Counted from the first letter of the stretch, positions 8,586 through 18,426 are shown. The stretch: 64,000 nt of DNA from Mycobacterium sp. URHD0025 (GCF_000426065.1 NZ_AUEQ01000007.1:248001-312000), one strand, 5' to 3'. A program made the numbers and translations. The notes: generated by a model not told the origin, from the sequence alone.

Positions 8586-10406
8586 ATGCGCCGGGTGTTG
8601 TCATGGTTGTTCACGTTGGGGCTCATCGCTTTTGGCCTGCTGTGGCCGCTGATCTTCACCGGCGGATCCGGGTCGGGGACCGGGGGACCGGCCGATCCTG
8701 TGATCATCACCGATTACCGGGCCGATTTCACCGTCGACGGCGATGGGCGGATGACCGCGGTCGAGACCATCACCGGCAATTTCCCCTCCGGCCGGCACGG
8801 ACTCTTCCGCTACTGGGATGTGGCCAACCAGAACAACTCCCGGCTCCGCCAGGTACCCGAGATCACCTCGATCACCGCGGACGGTGCGCGCATACCCTAT
8901 GAACTGCTGTGGGAGAAGGGCACGCGGTTCCGGGTGGCCAAGATCGGTGATCCGAACACCACGTTGGACTGGGGACCCCACGTCTTCGAGATCCGCTACA
9001 CGATCGACGGTGTCCTCGATCCGGGCACCATCGGTGCCAACCGGACGTTCGCCTCGAGCACCGGCAACCCCGACGCCCGCTCGGCCTTCTACTGGAACGT
9101 GATCGCGCCGGCCTGGAACAACACGATCGAGCGGGCCGATATCTCGGTCACCCTGCCCGGCGAGATCACCGGGGCAAGCTGCAGCGTGGGATCGGGCGTG
9201 GGCAGCGCCTGCACGGATCTGCGCACCGAAGGCCACACCGTGCGGTTCGGGGCCACCGATCTGGAGCCGCACACCCCGGTGACGGTGCGGGCCGGCGTCG
9301 ACGTGGCCACGCCACCGCAGATCACCCTGCCCTGGCCGTACACCTGGGACCGGGTCCTCGGCCGCTCGGTGAGCGCATTGGTCTGGATGGCCTTGCTGAC
9401 CGCCGGAATGGGGCTGCTCGCCTACTTCTGGTCGCGGACCACCGTCGAACCGTCACCGGGATTTCCCGTGCAGTACGCGCCGCCGGAAGGGTTGGGGCCG
9501 GTACAGGTCGAGTACATCCGGACCGAGAATGTCCCCAAGAACGGGCTGAGCGCGACGCTGTTCCACCTCGCCGAGCGTGGTCTCATCGAGTTGCGGCAGG
9601 TCAGTGACAAGCACTGGAAGATCAAAGGTCTCGCGAAGGCGGCGGCGTGGGCCGATGTCGATCCGGTCGCCATCGACGTGGGGGCAGCGCTCAAGGTGAT
9701 GTCCCCGGGTGCCGAATTCTCCGCCACGAACACGGCCACGTCGGGAAAGAAGCTGAGCAAGGCCAGGGCCGACATGGCAGTGGCGGTACGCAAATGGGCC
9801 CGCGATGGCGGCCTGCTGGTCAAGCGCCGCAAGGAGTGGTGGGTTCTCGTCGCCAACGTGGTGGCATTCCTGGCTGCGGTGGCCGGCTTCTGGCTGTGGT
9901 TCGGAATCCCGATCACGTTGTGGGGATTGCCCTTCGCGGCATTCTTCGTGTGCTCGGTGAGTGTCTGGTCCGGCGGTGTGGGGACCCGCCGAACCGCCGC
10001 CGGCCGCGAACTGTGGTCGCGGGCGGAGGGATTCCACCGTCTGCTCTCCACCGATTCGGCCGAGTCGCGTTTTGACTTCGCGGCCCGCAAGGACCTCTAC
10101 CTGGCCTACATTCCGTTCGCAGTGGCCGGCGGTGCCGCCGCGCTGTGGGCCAAGCGGTATCAGGACACCATGGGCGCTGCCGCACCCCAACCGGATTGGT
10201 ACAACTCGTCGTCTTCGTCGAACAGCGGCCACGGGTTCACGGGCGGTTCGGGCGGTGCGGACTTCGACAGTTTCGAATCGGCGCTGTCATCATCGATCGG
10301 GGCGTACACCGCCTCGCAATCGTCGTCGTCATCATCGTCGAGCGGCGGGTCGTCGTCGTCCGGCGGCGGCGGTGGCGGCGGTGGTGGAGGAGGCGGATCG
10401 TGGTGA
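8586..10406 (+). CDS. DUF2207 membrane protein with Ser/Gly low-complexity tail
   Basis: 606 residues: an N-terminal membrane helix (about 7-25), an extracytoplasmic DUF2207 domain (ITDYRADFTVDGDGRM, then a beta-rich region to about 255), and a helix near 260-280. A cytoplasmic stretch follows, then paired hydrophobic helices (about 420-465). The tail is rich in Ser and Gly and ends in a run of about a dozen Gly followed by SW. The tail resembles the Gly-rich ends seen next to LemA and TPM-domain proteins. It is translationally coupled to lemA and has a good AGGAGG site before ATG 8586. The function of the DUF2207/LemA pair is unknown; a membrane or envelope role is inferred. Confidence 0.87.
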   Translation: MRRVLSWLFTLGLIAFGLLWPLIFTGGSGSGTGGPADPVIITDYRADFTVDGDGRMTAVETITGNFPSGRHGLFRYWDVANQNNSRLRQVPEITSITADGARIPYELLWEKGTRFRVAKIGDPNTTLDWGPHVFEIRYTIDGVLDPGTIGANRTFASSTGNPDARSAFYWNVIAPAWNNTIERADISVTLPGEITGASCSVGSGVGSACTDLRTEGHTVRFGATDLEPHTPVTVRAGVDVATPPQITLPWPYTWDRVLGRSVSALVWMALLTAGMGLLAYFWSRTTVEPSPGFPVQYAPPEGLGPVQVEYIRTENVPKNGLSATLFHLAERGLIELRQVSDKHWKIKGLAKAAAWADVDPVAIDVGAALKVMSPGAEFSATNTATSGKKLSKARADMAVAVRKWARDGGLLVKRRKEWWVLVANVVAFLAAVAGFWLWFGIPITLWGLPFAAFFVCSVSVWSGGVGTRRTAAGRELWSRAEGFHRLLSTDSAESRFDFAARKDLYLAYIPFAVAGGAAALWAKRYQDTMGAAAPQPDWYNSSSSSNSGHGFTGGSGGADFDSFESALSSSIGAYTASQSSSSSSSSGGSSSSGGGGGGGGGGGGSW

Positions 10407-10936
10407 GACTGCTGTTGGTCGTGGTGCTGGTACTCGCGGTGGCGGCATTGGTGGGATTTGTCGTCGGCTACAACAAGTTGAAGGCGGCCGACGTGCACGT
10501 CGCCGAGGCGCTCAGCGGCATCGATGTCGAGCTGACCCGCCGGGCCGCGCTGATCCCCGCGCTGGTGCACACCGTGGCTACCTTCGCCTCACACGAGACC
10601 GCGGTCCTCGGCCGGGTCAGCAGCGCCCAGGCCGCACTGGCCTCAGCCACCGGCGGCCCCTCGGTGGTGCAGCGCAGCGCGGCTGAGCATGATCTCGACT
10701 CGGCGCTCGCCGGGGTGATGGCGCTGGGATCGACGTATCCGCAACTCAATTCGTCCGACAACTTCCTGAACCTGCAGGAGAACCTCGCTGACACCGAGAA
10801 CAAGCTCGCGTTCGCCCGCCAGTACTACAACGACGCGGTCGCCACGCTGAATCGCCTGGTCGGAACGATTCCCTGGGTGTATCTCGCGCCGCTGGCGGGA
10901 GTGTCCGAGCGCGAGTACTACCGCACTCCGCATTAG
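10403..10936 (+). CDS. lemA: LemA family membrane protein
   Basis: 177 residues with an N-terminal membrane anchor (about 3-24) followed by the helical LemA domain: YNKLKAADVHVAEALSGIDV, then long helices ending in NDAVATLNRLVGTIPW. GTG 10403 overlaps the stop of the DUF2207 gene and removes an out-of-frame extension. LemA proteins have a short extracytoplasmic N-terminus and a cytoplasmic helical bundle. No enzymatic activity is established. The tight pairing with a DUF2207 gene is common in bacteria. Confidence 0.87.
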   Translation: MRLLLVVVLVLAVAALVGFVVGYNKLKAADVHVAEALSGIDVELTRRAALIPALVHTVATFASHETAVLGRVSSAQAALASATGGPSVVQRSAAEHDLDSALAGVMALGSTYPQLNSSDNFLNLQENLADTENKLAFARQYYNDAVATLNRLVGTIPWVYLAPLAGVSEREYYRTPH

Positions 10937-10960
10937 GGAAGCAGCGGGCGGGATCCCTAA
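10933..10960 (+). terminator. Inverted repeat between lemA and fmt
   Basis: TTAGGGA (10933-10939) and TCCCTAA (10954-10960) are perfect 7-bp arms around a 14-nt loop. The left arm contains the lemA stop codon and the right arm enters the fmt -10 hexamer. There is no T-tract. It could separate the two transcripts or be a protein-binding site over the fmt promoter. Confidence 0.4.
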
Positions 10961-10963
10961 ACT
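10958..10963 (+). promoter_or_regulatory. -10 hexamer of leaderless fmt promoter
   Basis: TAAACT fits TANNNT and lies 6 nt before GTG 10970, giving a transcript that starts at the fmt start codon. Confidence 0.55.
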
Positions 10964-10969
10964 GGTCCG

Positions 10970-11899
10970 GTGCGTCTTGTCTTTGCCGGAACTCCAGAGC
11001 CCGCCCTCCCGTCGTTGCAGCGGCTCATCGACTCGCCCCGCCACGATGTGGTCGCGGTGCTGACCCGGCCCGACGCCGCTGCCGGCCGTCGCGGCAAACC
11101 CGCACCGTCACCGGTCGCGCAGCTGGCGCTCGAGCACGACATCCCGGTTCTGAAACCCGCCAAGCCGAACTCGGACGAGTTCATCGCCGAGCTGACCGAG
11201 CTGGCTCCGGATTGCTGCGCCGTGGTCGCCTACGGGGCGTTGCTGAGTGAGCGTCTGCTCGCGGTGCCCCGGCACGGCTGGATCAATCTGCACTTCTCGT
11301 TGCTGCCGGCCTGGCGCGGGGCGGCGCCGGTGCAGGCCTCCCTGGCGGCAGGTGACGAGGTGACGGGAGCGACGACGTTCCTGATCGAACCGGCCCTCGA
11401 TTCCGGTCCGGTCTACGGCGTGGTCACAGAGCGGGTGCGTGACACCGACACCGCCGGCGATCTGCTTGGGCGACTTGCCGATTCGGGGGCGGCGTTGCTG
11501 GAGTCCACGTTGGACGGTGTGGCCGAGGGCGCACTGACCGCGGTGCCCCAACCCGCCGACGGCGTGAGCCTGGCACCCAAGATCACCGTGGAATCCGCCC
11601 GGGTGCGCTGGGACCTGCCGGCCCACGTCGTCGACCGCCAGATCCGTTCGGTCACACCGAACCCCGGCGCCTGGACGATGATCGGCGATCTCCGGGTCAA
11701 GGTCGGCCCCGTGACGGTGGAAGCGTCCGGAGACCCGTTGTTGCCGGGTGAAATCCGGATCGAACGCAATGCGGTGCTGGTCGGGACGGCTTCGCAACCG
11801 GTGCGGTTGGGGCAGATACAGCCACCCGGCAAGAAACTGATGAGCGCCGCCGACTGGGCCCGCGGCGCGCGGTTGGAGGACTCGGTGCGCGCATCATGA
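10970..11899 (+). CDS. fmt: Methionyl-tRNA formyltransferase
   Basis: A 309-residue enzyme that formylates initiator Met-tRNA using 10-formyl-THF. The N-terminal formyltransferase fold begins [16 protein letters not shown]. The catalytic loop reads [17 protein letters not shown] near residues 106-122, and the C-terminal OB-like domain spans about 205-300. GTG 10970 is supported by the family N-terminus and a leaderless promoter. The stop overlaps the rsmB start by ATGA, so the two are co-expressed. Confidence 0.95.
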   Translation: MRLVFAGTPEPALPSLQRLIDSPRHDVVAVLTRPDAAAGRRGKPAPSPVAQLALEHDIPVLKPAKPNSDEFIAELTELAPDCCAVVAYGALLSERLLAVPRHGWINLHFSLLPAWRGAAPVQASLAAGDEVTGATTFLIEPALDSGPVYGVVTERVRDTDTAGDLLGRLADSGAALLESTLDGVAEGALTAVPQPADGVSLAPKITVESARVRWDLPAHVVDRQIRSVTPNPGAWTMIGDLRVKVGPVTVEASGDPLLPGEIRIERNAVLVGTASQPVRLGQIQPPGKKLMSAADWARGARLEDSVRAS

Positions 11900-13305
11900 C
11901 CAATCCGCCGAACCGGCCGAACCGGCCCAATCGTCCGCCGCAACGTAACCGCCAACACCGCCGCACGCCGCTGGACCCGGCCCGCCGCGCGGCATTCGAT
12001 GTCCTGCGCGCCGTATCGGAGCGTGACTCCTACGCCAACCTGGCGTTGCCCGCGCTGCTGCGCGAGCGGGGGATCGAGGGGCGTGACGCGGCCTTTGCCA
12101 CCGAACTGACCTACGGCGCCTGCCGCACCCGCGGACTGCTCGACGCCGTCATCGCCGCGGCGGCCGGGCGCCCGCCCGAGCAGATCGATCCGGTGCTGCT
12201 CGACCTGTTGCGGCTCGGCACCTATCAGCTGCTGCGCACCCGGGTCGAGCCGCACGCCGCGGTGTCCACCACCGTTGAACAAGCCGGCATCGAATTCGAT
12301 ACGGCCCGAGCAGGTTTCGTCAACGGCGTGCTGCGCACGATTTCGCGCAGCAGCGAACAGGAGTGGATGGAGCAGCTCGCGCCACCGGCAGCCACCGATC
12401 CGGTCGGACATGCCGCCTTCCTGCACGCCCACCCACGGTGGATCGCGCAGTCCTTCACCGACGCGTTGGGAGCCCGGGCCGGTGAACTCGACGCCCTGCT
12501 GGCCAGTGACGACGAACGTCCGGTGGTGCACCTGGCCGCGCGGCCCAATGCGTTGACGGCGGCCGAGTTGGCAGCCGAGGTCGACGGCACCGTCGGCCGC
12601 TACTCGCCGTACGCGGTGTACCTGGCGGGCGGTGATCCCGGCCGGCTCGCCGCCATCCGCGACGGCGCCGCCCAGGTACAGGACGAGGGCAGTCAGCTGG
12701 TGGCCCGCGCGCTCACCGTGGCCGAACTCGACGGCCGGGACAACGGCCGCTGGCTCGATCTGTGTGCCGGCCCCGGCGGCAAGACCGCACTGCTGGCCGC
12801 GATCGGCGCGGCTTCGGGTGCCCGGGTGACCGCGATCGAACCGACTCCTCGACGTGCGGACCTGGTCGAGGAGAACGTCCGGGGTCTCGACGTCGACGTG
12901 CACCGTGTGGACGGGCGGGATTCCGGTCTGGAACCCGGGTTCGACCGCGTGCTGGTCGACGCCCCCTGCACCGGACTCGGCGCGCTGCGCCGTCGCCCGG
13001 AGGCGCGCTGGCGACGCCAGCCAGCGGATGTCCCCGGCCTGGTGAAGTTGCAGCGTGAACTGCTGGCCGCGGCGATCAAGCTGACCCGCCCCGGCGGCGT
13101 GGTGCTCTACGCGACCTGTTCGCCGCACCTGGCCGAGACGGTCGGGGTGGTGGCCGACGCCGTGCGCAGGCAGCCGGTGACCCAGCTGGACACGCGGGCG
13201 TTGTTTGCCCCGGTCGAGGACCTCGGTGACGGGCCGCACGTCCAGCTGTGGCCGCACCGGCATGGGACCGATGCGATGTTCGCCGCCGCGCTGAAGGTCC
13301 GATGA
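11896..13305 (+). CDS. rsmB: 16S rRNA (cytosine-C5) methyltransferase, RsmB/Fmu type
   Basis: 469 residues. A basic, disordered [16 protein letters not shown]-terminus precedes a NusB-like RNA-binding domain (about 25-170). A Rossmann methyltransferase domain follows: SAM motif DLCAGPGGK near 288, motif [10 protein letters not shown] with Cys near 357, and motif VI ATCSPH with the catalytic Cys near 410. It would methylate C967 (E. coli numbering) of 16S rRNA. The ATG overlaps the fmt stop. The last codons (KVR-stop) fall within the first copy of a 32-bp tandem repeat, whose mini-ORF starts at the ATGA overlapping the stop. Confidence 0.94.
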   Translation: MTNPPNRPNRPNRPPQRNRQHRRTPLDPARRAAFDVLRAVSERDSYANLALPALLRERGIEGRDAAFATELTYGACRTRGLLDAVIAAAAGRPPEQIDPVLLDLLRLGTYQLLRTRVEPHAAVSTTVEQAGIEFDTARAGFVNGVLRTISRSSEQEWMEQLAPPAATDPVGHAAFLHAHPRWIAQSFTDALGARAGELDALLASDDERPVVHLAARPNALTAAELAAEVDGTVGRYSPYAVYLAGGDPGRLAAIRDGAAQVQDEGSQLVARALTVAELDGRDNGRWLDLCAGPGGKTALLAAIGAASGARVTAIEPTPRRADLVEENVRGLDVDVHRVDGRDSGLEPGFDRVLVDAPCTGLGALRRRPEARWRRQPADVPGLVKLQRELLAAAIKLTRPGGVVLYATCSPHLAETVGVVADAVRRQPVTQLDTRALFAPVEDLGDGPHVQLWPHRHGTDAMFAAALKVR

Positions 13306-13356
13306 GCGCTTGCGCGAAGAGCATCGAGGTCCGATGAGCGCTTGCGCGAAGAGCAT
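13295..13356 (+). repeat. 32-bp tandem element, two copies, encoding chained MSACAK mini-ORFs (array 1)
   Basis: Two identical 30-bp cores (13295-13324 and 13327-13356) repeat with a 32-bp period. Each contains ATGAGCGCTTGCGCGAAGA. Read on the plus strand, the rsmB stop overlaps ATGA at 13302. Mini-ORF A (13302-13337) encodes [11 protein letters not shown], and its stop overlaps the ATG of mini-ORF B by ATGA (13334). Mini-ORF B (13334-13363) encodes MSACAKSMS and ends with a TAG inside the rpe -10 hexamer. The period of 32 equals a 36-nt ORF minus the 4-nt overlap. The same core forms a second array at 38811-38906. Translation of the mini-ORFs is inferred. Confidence 0.85.
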
Positions 13357-13360
13357 GTCT

Positions 13361-13366
13361 TAGGGT
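13361..13366 (+). promoter_or_regulatory. -10 hexamer of leaderless rpe promoter
   Basis: TAGGGT lies 7 nt before ATG 13374. This favours ATG 13374 over the in-frame GTG 13365, which overlaps the hexamer. Confidence 0.5.
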
Positions 13367-13373
13367 GATCGCC

Positions 13374-14051
13374 ATGGCAGAACCCCTCATCGCCCCGTCC
13401 ATCCTGTCCGCCGACTTCGCGCGGCTGGCCGATGAGGTCGCTGCGGTGGCGGGGTCGGACTGGCTGCACGTCGACGTGATGGACAACCACTTCGTACCCA
13501 ACCTCACGCTGGGCCTGCCGGTGGTGGAGTCGTTGCTCAAGGTGACCGACATCCCGATGGATTGCCACCTGATGATCGACAACCCCGAACGCTGGGCCCC
13601 GCCGTACGCCGAGGCCGGTGCGTACAACGTGACGTTCCACGCCGAGGCGACCGACAACCCGATCGGCGTGGCCCGCGATATCCGGGCCGCCGGCGCAAAG
13701 GCCGGGCTGTCCGTGAAACCGGGCACCCCGTTGGAGCCGTACCTGGAGATCCTCAAAGAGTTCGACACCCTGCTGGTGATGTCGGTGGAGCCAGGTTTCG
13801 GCGGTCAGAAGTTCATCCCGGAGGTGCTGGCCAAGGTGGGCATCGTGCGTCGGCTCGTCGACTCCGGCGAGCTGACCATCCTTGTCGAGATCGACGGCGG
13901 CATCAACGCCGACACCATCGAGCAGGCAGCCGAGGCCGGCGTGGACTGCTTCGTCGCCGGGTCCGCGGTCTACAGCGCGTCCGATCCGGCCGCCGCGGTG
14001 AAATCGCTTCGCCGGCAGGCCGCGAGCAGCTCCAAACATCTGACGCTATGA
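13374..14051 (+). CDS. rpe: Ribulose-phosphate 3-epimerase
   Basis: 225 residues that interconvert D-ribulose 5-phosphate and D-xylulose 5-phosphate in the pentose-phosphate pathway. The TIM-barrel motifs are intact: PSILSADF at the N-terminus, [11 protein letters not shown] (metal Asp), [21 protein letters not shown] and [11 protein letters not shown] 13374 matches the family start and sits 7 nt after TAGGGT. Upstream lies the MSACAK repeat; downstream the stop overlaps ribD by ATGA, linking pentose phosphate supply to riboflavin synthesis. Confidence 0.95.
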   Translation: MAEPLIAPSILSADFARLADEVAAVAGSDWLHVDVMDNHFVPNLTLGLPVVESLLKVTDIPMDCHLMIDNPERWAPPYAEAGAYNVTFHAEATDNPIGVARDIRAAGAKAGLSVKPGTPLEPYLEILKEFDTLLVMSVEPGFGGQKFIPEVLAKVGIVRRLVDSGELTILVEIDGGINADTIEQAAEAGVDCFVAGSAVYSASDPAAAVKSLRRQAASSSKHLTL

Positions 14052-15049
14052 CCTCCGAGACCGCGATGCGGCTGGCCATCGAGCAAGCCGAACAGGTCAA
14101 GGGCTCGACCTATCCCAACCCGCCCGTCGGTGCGGTGATCCTGGATCGCGACGGCCAGGTCGCGGGAGTGGGCGGGACACAGCCGGTCGGCGGCCCGCAT
14201 GCCGAGGTGGTGGCGTTGCAGGCGGCCGGGGACCGCGCCAGGGGCGGTACCGCCGTCGTCACCCTGGAGCCGTGCAACCACCATGGCCGCACCCCGCCTT
14301 GTGTGGATGCGCTTCTGGCAGCAGGGGTTTCGACTGTCAACTTTGCGGTGTCCGACCCCAATCCGGAAGCGGAAGGCGGGGCGCGGCGCCTCGCCGATAG
14401 TGGCGTCGCGGTCAGTGCCGGCCTGTTGGCCGACGAGGTCGAACAGGGCCCGCTGCGGGAGTGGCTACACAAGCAGCGCACCGGATTGCCGCATGTCACA
14501 TGGAAATTCGCCACGAGTGTGGACGGTCGGAGCGCGGCCGCCGATGGTTCCAGTCAGTGGATCACCAGTGAGGCCGCTCGCGCCGATGTCCATCGCAAGC
14601 GGGCCGCGGCTGATGCGATTGTGGTCGGTACCGGAACGGTGTTCGTCGATGATCCGACGCTGACCGCGCGGCGGGCCGACGGCTCGCTCACCAGTCATCA
14701 GCCGCTGCGGGTGGTGGTGGGTATGCGCGAGGTGTCACCGGATGCCAAGGTGCTCAACGAGGATTCGCACACGATGCTGATCCGTACTCATGATCCCCAC
14801 GAGGTGATGCGGTCTCTGGGCGACCGTACCGATGTGTTTCTGGAGGGTGGCCCGACCCTTGCGGGGGCGTTCCTGCGTGCGGGTGTGGTCAACCGGATCG
14901 TGGCTTATGTGGCGCCGATTTTGTTGGGTGGTCCGATCACCGCGGTCGATGACATCGGGGTGCTCAGCATGGTGCACGCGCAGCGGTGGCGTTTCGACGG
15001 CATCAACGCCATCGGGCCGGATGTTCGCCTGAGCCTGGTACCCAACTGA
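14048..15049 (+). CDS. ribD: Bifunctional riboflavin deaminase/reductase
   Basis: 333 residues with two domains. The N-terminal zinc deaminase has HAE near residue 51 and [11 protein letters not shown] near 75-85. The C-terminal NADPH reductase runs from about 150 ([14 protein letters not shown], then the [13 protein letters not shown] region). It carries out the second and third steps from the GTP cyclohydrolase II product toward ribitylaminouracil phosphate. ATG 14048 overlaps the rpe stop. A much longer in-frame ORF beginning in rpe is read-through and is not the gene. The remaining riboflavin genes are 2.8 kb downstream, past lprG/P55. Confidence 0.95.
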   Translation: MTSETAMRLAIEQAEQVKGSTYPNPPVGAVILDRDGQVAGVGGTQPVGGPHAEVVALQAAGDRARGGTAVVTLEPCNHHGRTPPCVDALLAAGVSTVNFAVSDPNPEAEGGARRLADSGVAVSAGLLADEVEQGPLREWLHKQRTGLPHVTWKFATSVDGRSAAADGSSQWITSEAARADVHRKRAAADAIVVGTGTVFVDDPTLTARRADGSLTSHQPLRVVVGMREVSPDAKVLNEDSHTMLIRTHDPHEVMRSLGDRTDVFLEGGPTLAGAFLRAGVVNRIVAYVAPILLGGPITAVDDIGVLSMVHAQRWRFDGINAIGPDVRLSLVPN

Positions 15050-15080
15050 TAGCGGGCTCGCAGCAGGTAGCCAGCTCAAG

Positions 15081-15099
15081 TTAGGGTGGCCTAAGTTAC
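15081..15099. promoter_or_regulatory. IdeR/DtxR iron-box-like site
   Basis: TTAGGGTGGCCTAAGTTAC resembles the mycobacterial iron box TTAGGTTAGSCTAACCTAA at about 14 of 19 positions, with both TTAGG and CTAA cores kept. It overlaps the TACGCT -10 candidate at 15097-15102. This is a motif match by eye only. Confidence 0.4.
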
Positions 15100-15102
15100 G
15101 CT
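15097..15102 (+). promoter_or_regulatory. -10 hexamer beside the iron-box-like site
   Basis: TACGCT fits TANNNT and is followed 6 nt later by ATG 15109. That ATG opens a 98-codon ORF of odd composition overlapping the end of P55. The transcript would also carry the 51-codon ORF at 15203. Confidence 0.35.
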
Positions 15103-15202
15103 CGGTAAATGCCGGGCGCCGTCGGTGGTGATCGGTACACTCGTACCAGAGCGCGTTCACTGCCGAATAAGCGCCGAGTGAACTCGAGCAAAGGACGCGA
15201 GC

Positions 15203-15358
15203 ATGACTGCACTGCAGGACTGGCTCCCCGCCACACCATGGACTCCCCGCACCATTCGGGCGCTGGTGCGTGCCCCACTCCGCATGGTGATGCCCGGCCG
15301 GCCGGTGGAGACCGACCAGGCACCACGATTGCTGACCCCTGGGATCGAACGCTGCTGA
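15203..15358 (+). CDS. Small hypothetical protein, possibly iron-regulated
   Basis: A 51-residue ORF in the 314-bp gap between ribD and the convergent P55 gene. ATG 15203 has an AAAGGA ribosome-binding site 7 nt upstream, and third positions are about 70% GC. The peptide has no family I recognise; it is rich in Trp, Pro and Arg, with a possible amphipathic stretch RTIRALVRAPLRMV. It lies about 100 bp after an IdeR-box-like sequence. The same stretch also carries an overlapping 98-codon ORF (15109-15405), which looks less protein-like. Apart from these I see only a small inverted repeat, GGTAC/GTACC, at 15134-15147. Confidence 0.4.
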   Translation: MTALQDWLPATPWTPRTIRALVRAPLRMVMPGRPVETDQAPRLLTPGIERC

Positions 15359-15363
15359 GCCGG

Positions 15364-17037
15364 TCAGCCGGAGCGGTGACGGCCCGGAGGTTCCTGCCGC
15401 GGTAGCTGGGCCGTCCCCTCGGCGGACTGGACCGGCAGTACCTGCGTCGGCAGGTACAGCTGCCCGGTCGAAGCGTCGCCATCATCGCCACCATCGTCGG
15501 TGGGAGGGCCGGCGATTTCATCGGCGTGGACGTTGCGGGCGGCGATCAGCAGACCGAGCACCGCGCCCACCACGCAGACGATCGCGGTGATCCCGAAGAT
15601 ATCGCCGTACATCGACACGTACGCCTCGCGGTAGCGGATCGCCTGCGACGCCAGCCGCTCCTGCAGCGACATGGAGCTTGTGTTGGCCGCGGCCGACAGG
15701 CTGGCGAGATGCTGATTGAAGCGGAACAGGCCCCAGGCGGACAGGCCCGCCATGCCGATCAGCATGCCGATCATCCGGGCCACGACCACGAAGGCCGAGG
15801 CGATGCCGTGCTGTGCGGCGGGCACCACCCGCAGCGTGGCCGATGTCAGCGGAGCGATCACCAGTCCCAGCCCCAAGCCCACGATCGCCAGATCGGTATC
15901 CAGCACCGGCAGCCGGAACAGAGCCAGGTTGTAGGTGTTGTCGAGGACGGTGATGGACCAGTGGGTGATCAGCCAGAAGCCCCCGGCCGCGATCATCAGG
16001 CCGACGAAGCTCACGATGCGGTCGCCGACCCGGGTGGCGATCCAGCCGCCGATCAGCGCGCCGATCGGCAGTGCGATCAGGAACCGCAACAGCAGGAACG
16101 CGGCGTCGTACTTGTCCTTGCCGAGGACGCCCTGGCCGAACAGCTCGACGTTGACCAGCGTGACCATCAGTGCGGCACCGGTGCACAACGAGGCGGCCAG
16201 CGCGGCCAGGAAAGGCCGGAACTGCACGCCCGCGGGCTCGATCAGCCGGGTGCGGGCCACCTTCTCCCAGACGAAGAACGCGACGGCCGCAACCAGCGCG
16301 CCGATCAGGACCGGAGGGCCCCAGTCTGGTAGTACCTGCTTGCCGTCCGGTTCCGGGTTGTACAGGCCCACGACGGCCAGGCCCAACGTGATCGCGAGCA
16401 GGACCCCGCCGATCACGTCCACCTTCTCGGGGTGGTCGCTCGGCTCCTTGCCGGGCAGGCTGAAGTGGATCATCACCATGGCGATGACCGCCAGCGGAAC
16501 ATTGATCCAGAACACCGACTGCCAGTGATGGAACAGTGCCACCGCGCCGATGCCGTACAGCGGACCGAGAACACTGCCGAATTCCTGTGCTGCGCCGACG
16601 CCGCCGAGCACCGCGGCCCGGTTACGCGCCGCCCACAGGTCGGCGGCCAGCGCCAGGGTGACGGGAAGTAGCGCACCACTCGCGGTGCCCTGCACCACGC
16701 GGCCGATGACCAAGGTGGTCAGGTCGCCCGAGAGCGCGGTGATCACCGAGCCGACCGCGAATCCGGCCAAACCGATCTGGATCAGCATCTTGCGCCCGAA
16801 CCGGTCCGAGGCCCGGCCCAGCAGCGGCATGGCGGCGATGTAGCCCAGCAGATACCCGGTGATGATGGGGGTGACCTGCTGGATCTTGTTGATCGCGATA
16901 CCGACGTCGGACATGATGTCGGTCATGATCGTGACCACGACGTAGGTGTCGAGGGCGCCGAGCAGCACGGCCAGGCTGCCCGCGCTGATCGCGATGTTGC
17001 GGTTACGGCCGGTGCGCACCGACTGCGCGGCCTGCAT
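15364..17037 (-). CDS. MFS efflux transporter, P55 family (partner of LprG)
   Basis: A 557-residue 14-helix major facilitator (DHA2-like). The N-terminus [13 protein letters not shown] carries the conserved helix-1 Asp, motif A is [10 protein letters not shown] near residues 75-84, and a cytoplasmic C-terminal tail extends past the last helix. It matches P55 (Rv1410c), which with LprG exports triacylglyceride and affects envelope integrity and drug tolerance. ATG 17037 overlaps the lprG stop (ATGA), preserving the conserved lprG-P55 operon. It is convergent with the small ORF at 15203. Confidence 0.93.
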   Translation of the reverse strand: MQAAQSVRTGRNRNIAISAGSLAVLLGALDTYVVVTIMTDIMSDVGIAINKIQQVTPIITGYLLGYIAAMPLLGRASDRFGRKMLIQIGLAGFAVGSVITALSGDLTTLVIGRVVQGTASGALLPVTLALAADLWAARNRAAVLGGVGAAQEFGSVLGPLYGIGAVALFHHWQSVFWINVPLAVIAMVMIHFSLPGKEPSDHPEKVDVIGGVLLAITLGLAVVGLYNPEPDGKQVLPDWGPPVLIGALVAAVAFFVWEKVARTRLIEPAGVQFRPFLAALAASLCTGAALMVTLVNVELFGQGVLGKDKYDAAFLLLRFLIALPIGALIGGWIATRVGDRIVSFVGLMIAAGGFWLITHWSITVLDNTYNLALFRLPVLDTDLAIVGLGLGLVIAPLTSATLRVVPAAQHGIASAFVVVARMIGMLIGMAGLSAWGLFRFNQHLASLSAAANTSSMSLQERLASQAIRYREAYVSMYGDIFGITAIVCVVGAVLGLLIAARNVHADEIAGPPTDDGGDDGDASTGQLYLPTQVLPVQSAEGTAQLPRQEPPGRHRSG

Positions 17038-17753
17038 CAGGACGCGGGCTTGGTGACGGTGACCTGCTTGCCCCAGTCAGTCAGCGTCATGGTGACGCTG
17101 TTGCCGGGCGTGGGCTCGAGCTTGGCCTGCAGCAGGGTGTGGTTGCCGTCCTCGGTGATCCACGCGGTTCCGGGGACCGGGCCTTCGGCCTTGAGCTGCG
17201 GGGCGATCTTGTTGACCGCGTCGGCGCTGACGGTGCCGGTCACCCGGACCGCTTCGGTGCCGTTGATGGATTCGCGGCCGTCGGCCTTGGGATCGCTGAA
17301 GTTCGCCAGCACATTGGCCAGGCCGTTGTCGGGGTTCAGGATCGCCGAGATGTCGTAGATGTTCGCCGCGGGTCCGTAGTTCGACAGCGGATCGCCGGGG
17401 GTGAGTGCCGCGTACAGATCGCCGCCGGCAACCACGAACTTCGCGTCGGCCAGCTTCTGCCCGGCGAACAGCAGGTCGGCGGTGCCCTGAGCAGCGACCT
17501 CGGGGGTGTTCGTCAGGTCCCCGTCGAGCTTCTCCACGGGAAGCCCCTGGATCGTGCCCTGCACGGTCAGCAGCAGATGCACACTCTGCTGGGCCTTGGT
17601 GCTGGCCGAGGACTCCTGCAGCAGCTGGGCCGCGTCGGGCAGCGGAGCGTTCGACTTCTCCGAGGAAGAGGACGAGCAGCCGGCAACCAGGGCGGCCGCT
17701 GCGAAGAGAATTGCGAGTAAGGACTGGACTGCGAAGCGTGGGCGCGTCTGCAT
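17037..17753 (-). CDS. lprG: Lipoprotein LprG
   Basis: A 238-residue lipoprotein with lipobox LVAGC (Cys26) followed by a Ser-rich linker and the LppX/LprAFG beta-sheet domain that binds triacylated lipids in a hydrophobic pocket. It works with the adjacent P55 transporter in lipid export. ATG 17753 lies 6 nt after a TACGAT hexamer, so the message is probably leaderless. It is divergent from ribE with 73 bp between start codons; the two promoters lie back to back in that gap. Confidence 0.93.
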   Translation of the reverse strand: MQTRPRFAVQSLLAILFAAAALVAGCSSSSSEKSNAPLPDAAQLLQESSASTKAQQSVHLLLTVQGTIQGLPVEKLDGDLTNTPEVAAQGTADLLFAGQKLADAKFVVAGGDLYAALTPGDPLSNYGPAANIYDISAILNPDNGLANVLANFSDPKADGRESINGTEAVRVTGTVSADAVNKIAPQLKAEGPVPGTAWITEDGNHTLLQAKLEPTPGNSVTMTLTDWGKQVTVTKPAS

Positions 17754-17759
17754 TACTGC

Positions 17760-17765
17760 ATCGTA
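17760..17765 (-). promoter_or_regulatory. -10 hexamer of leaderless lprG promoter
   Basis: TACGAT on the minus strand, 6 nt before ATG 17753. Confidence 0.5.
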
Positions 17766-17813
17766 GAGGTTCGGGACAGCCGGGCGTTTTCTTCAACTCG
17801 CAGTCGGGCCGAA

Positions 17814-17819
17814 TACTCT
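17814..17819 (+). promoter_or_regulatory. -10 hexamer of leaderless ribE promoter
   Basis: TACTCT on the plus strand, 7 nt before GTG 17827. Confidence 0.5.
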
Positions 17820-17826
17820 GGTCGGC

Positions 17827-18426
17827 GTGTTCACCGGAATCGTTGAAGAGCTGGGTGTCCTGGTCGACAAGGCGGAGCTGACCGATGCCGCCCGTTTCAC
17901 CATCCGCGGACCTGTGGTCACCGCCGACGCCGGTCACGGCGATTCGATCGCGGTGAACGGGGTCTGTCTGACCGTGGTCGACGTCCTGCCCGACGGCGCG
18001 TTCACCGCCGACGTCATGGGGGAGACCCTGAACAGGTCGAGCCTGGGTGGCGTCGGGGTGGGCAGCCAGGTGAACCTGGAACGGGCCGCCGCGGTCAACA
18101 GCCGCCTTGGTGGCCACATCGTGCAGGGCCATGTGGACGGCACCGGGACTGTGATTTCCCGCACGCCCTTCGACCACTGGGAAGTGGTGCGCATCGGCCT
18201 GCCCGCCTCACTGTCGCGGTATGTCGTGGAGAAGGGCTCGATCACCGTCGACGGGGTGTCGCTGACGGTGTCCGCGGTGGGTGACGAATGGTTCGAGGTC
18301 TCACTGATTCCCACCACCCGCGAACTCACCACCCTGGGGCAGGCAGCCGTGGGGACGACGGTCAACCTCGAGGTCGACATCATCGCCAAATACGTGGAAC
18401 GGCTGATGACCGGTTCCGGTGAGTAA
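17827..18426 (+). CDS. ribE: Riboflavin synthase alpha chain
   Basis: A 199-residue enzyme that dismutates two 6,7-dimethyl-8-ribityllumazine molecules into riboflavin and the pyrimidine precursor. It has the two lumazine-binding repeats: [10 protein letters not shown] at the start, and [15 protein letters not shown] near residue 97 opening the second. GTG 17827 is fixed by the invariant N-terminus. The gene is called ribC in the M. tuberculosis literature. It heads ribE-ribAB-ribH. Confidence 0.95.
   Translation: MFTGIVEELGVLVDKAELTDAARFTIRGPVVTADAGHGDSIAVNGVCLTVVDVLPDGAFTADVMGETLNRSSLGGVGVGSQVNLERAAAVNSRLGGHIVQGHVDGTGTVISRTPFDHWEVVRIGLPASLSRYVVEKGSITVDGVSLTVSAVGDEWFEVSLIPTTRELTTLGQAAVGTTVNLEVDIIAKYVERLMTGSGE

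Noticed and set aside
11413..13356. 647-codon minus-strand frame starting in the repeat and running through rsmB and fmt
   Set aside because: Antisense to two conserved genes; its N-terminus is simply the reverse complement of the 32-bp element.
13302..13363. Cysteine-responsive attenuator of the poly-Cys uORF type known in mycobacteria
   Set aside because: Each mini-ORF has only one Cys codon and the downstream genes have no link to cysteine metabolism.
15109..15405. 98-codon ORF with leaderless-type start after the iron-box-like site
   Set aside because: The predicted product is Arg/Pro/His-rich and overlaps the P55 coding end; the alternative 51-codon frame with a proper ribosome-binding site is more credible, so only the promoter is annotated.
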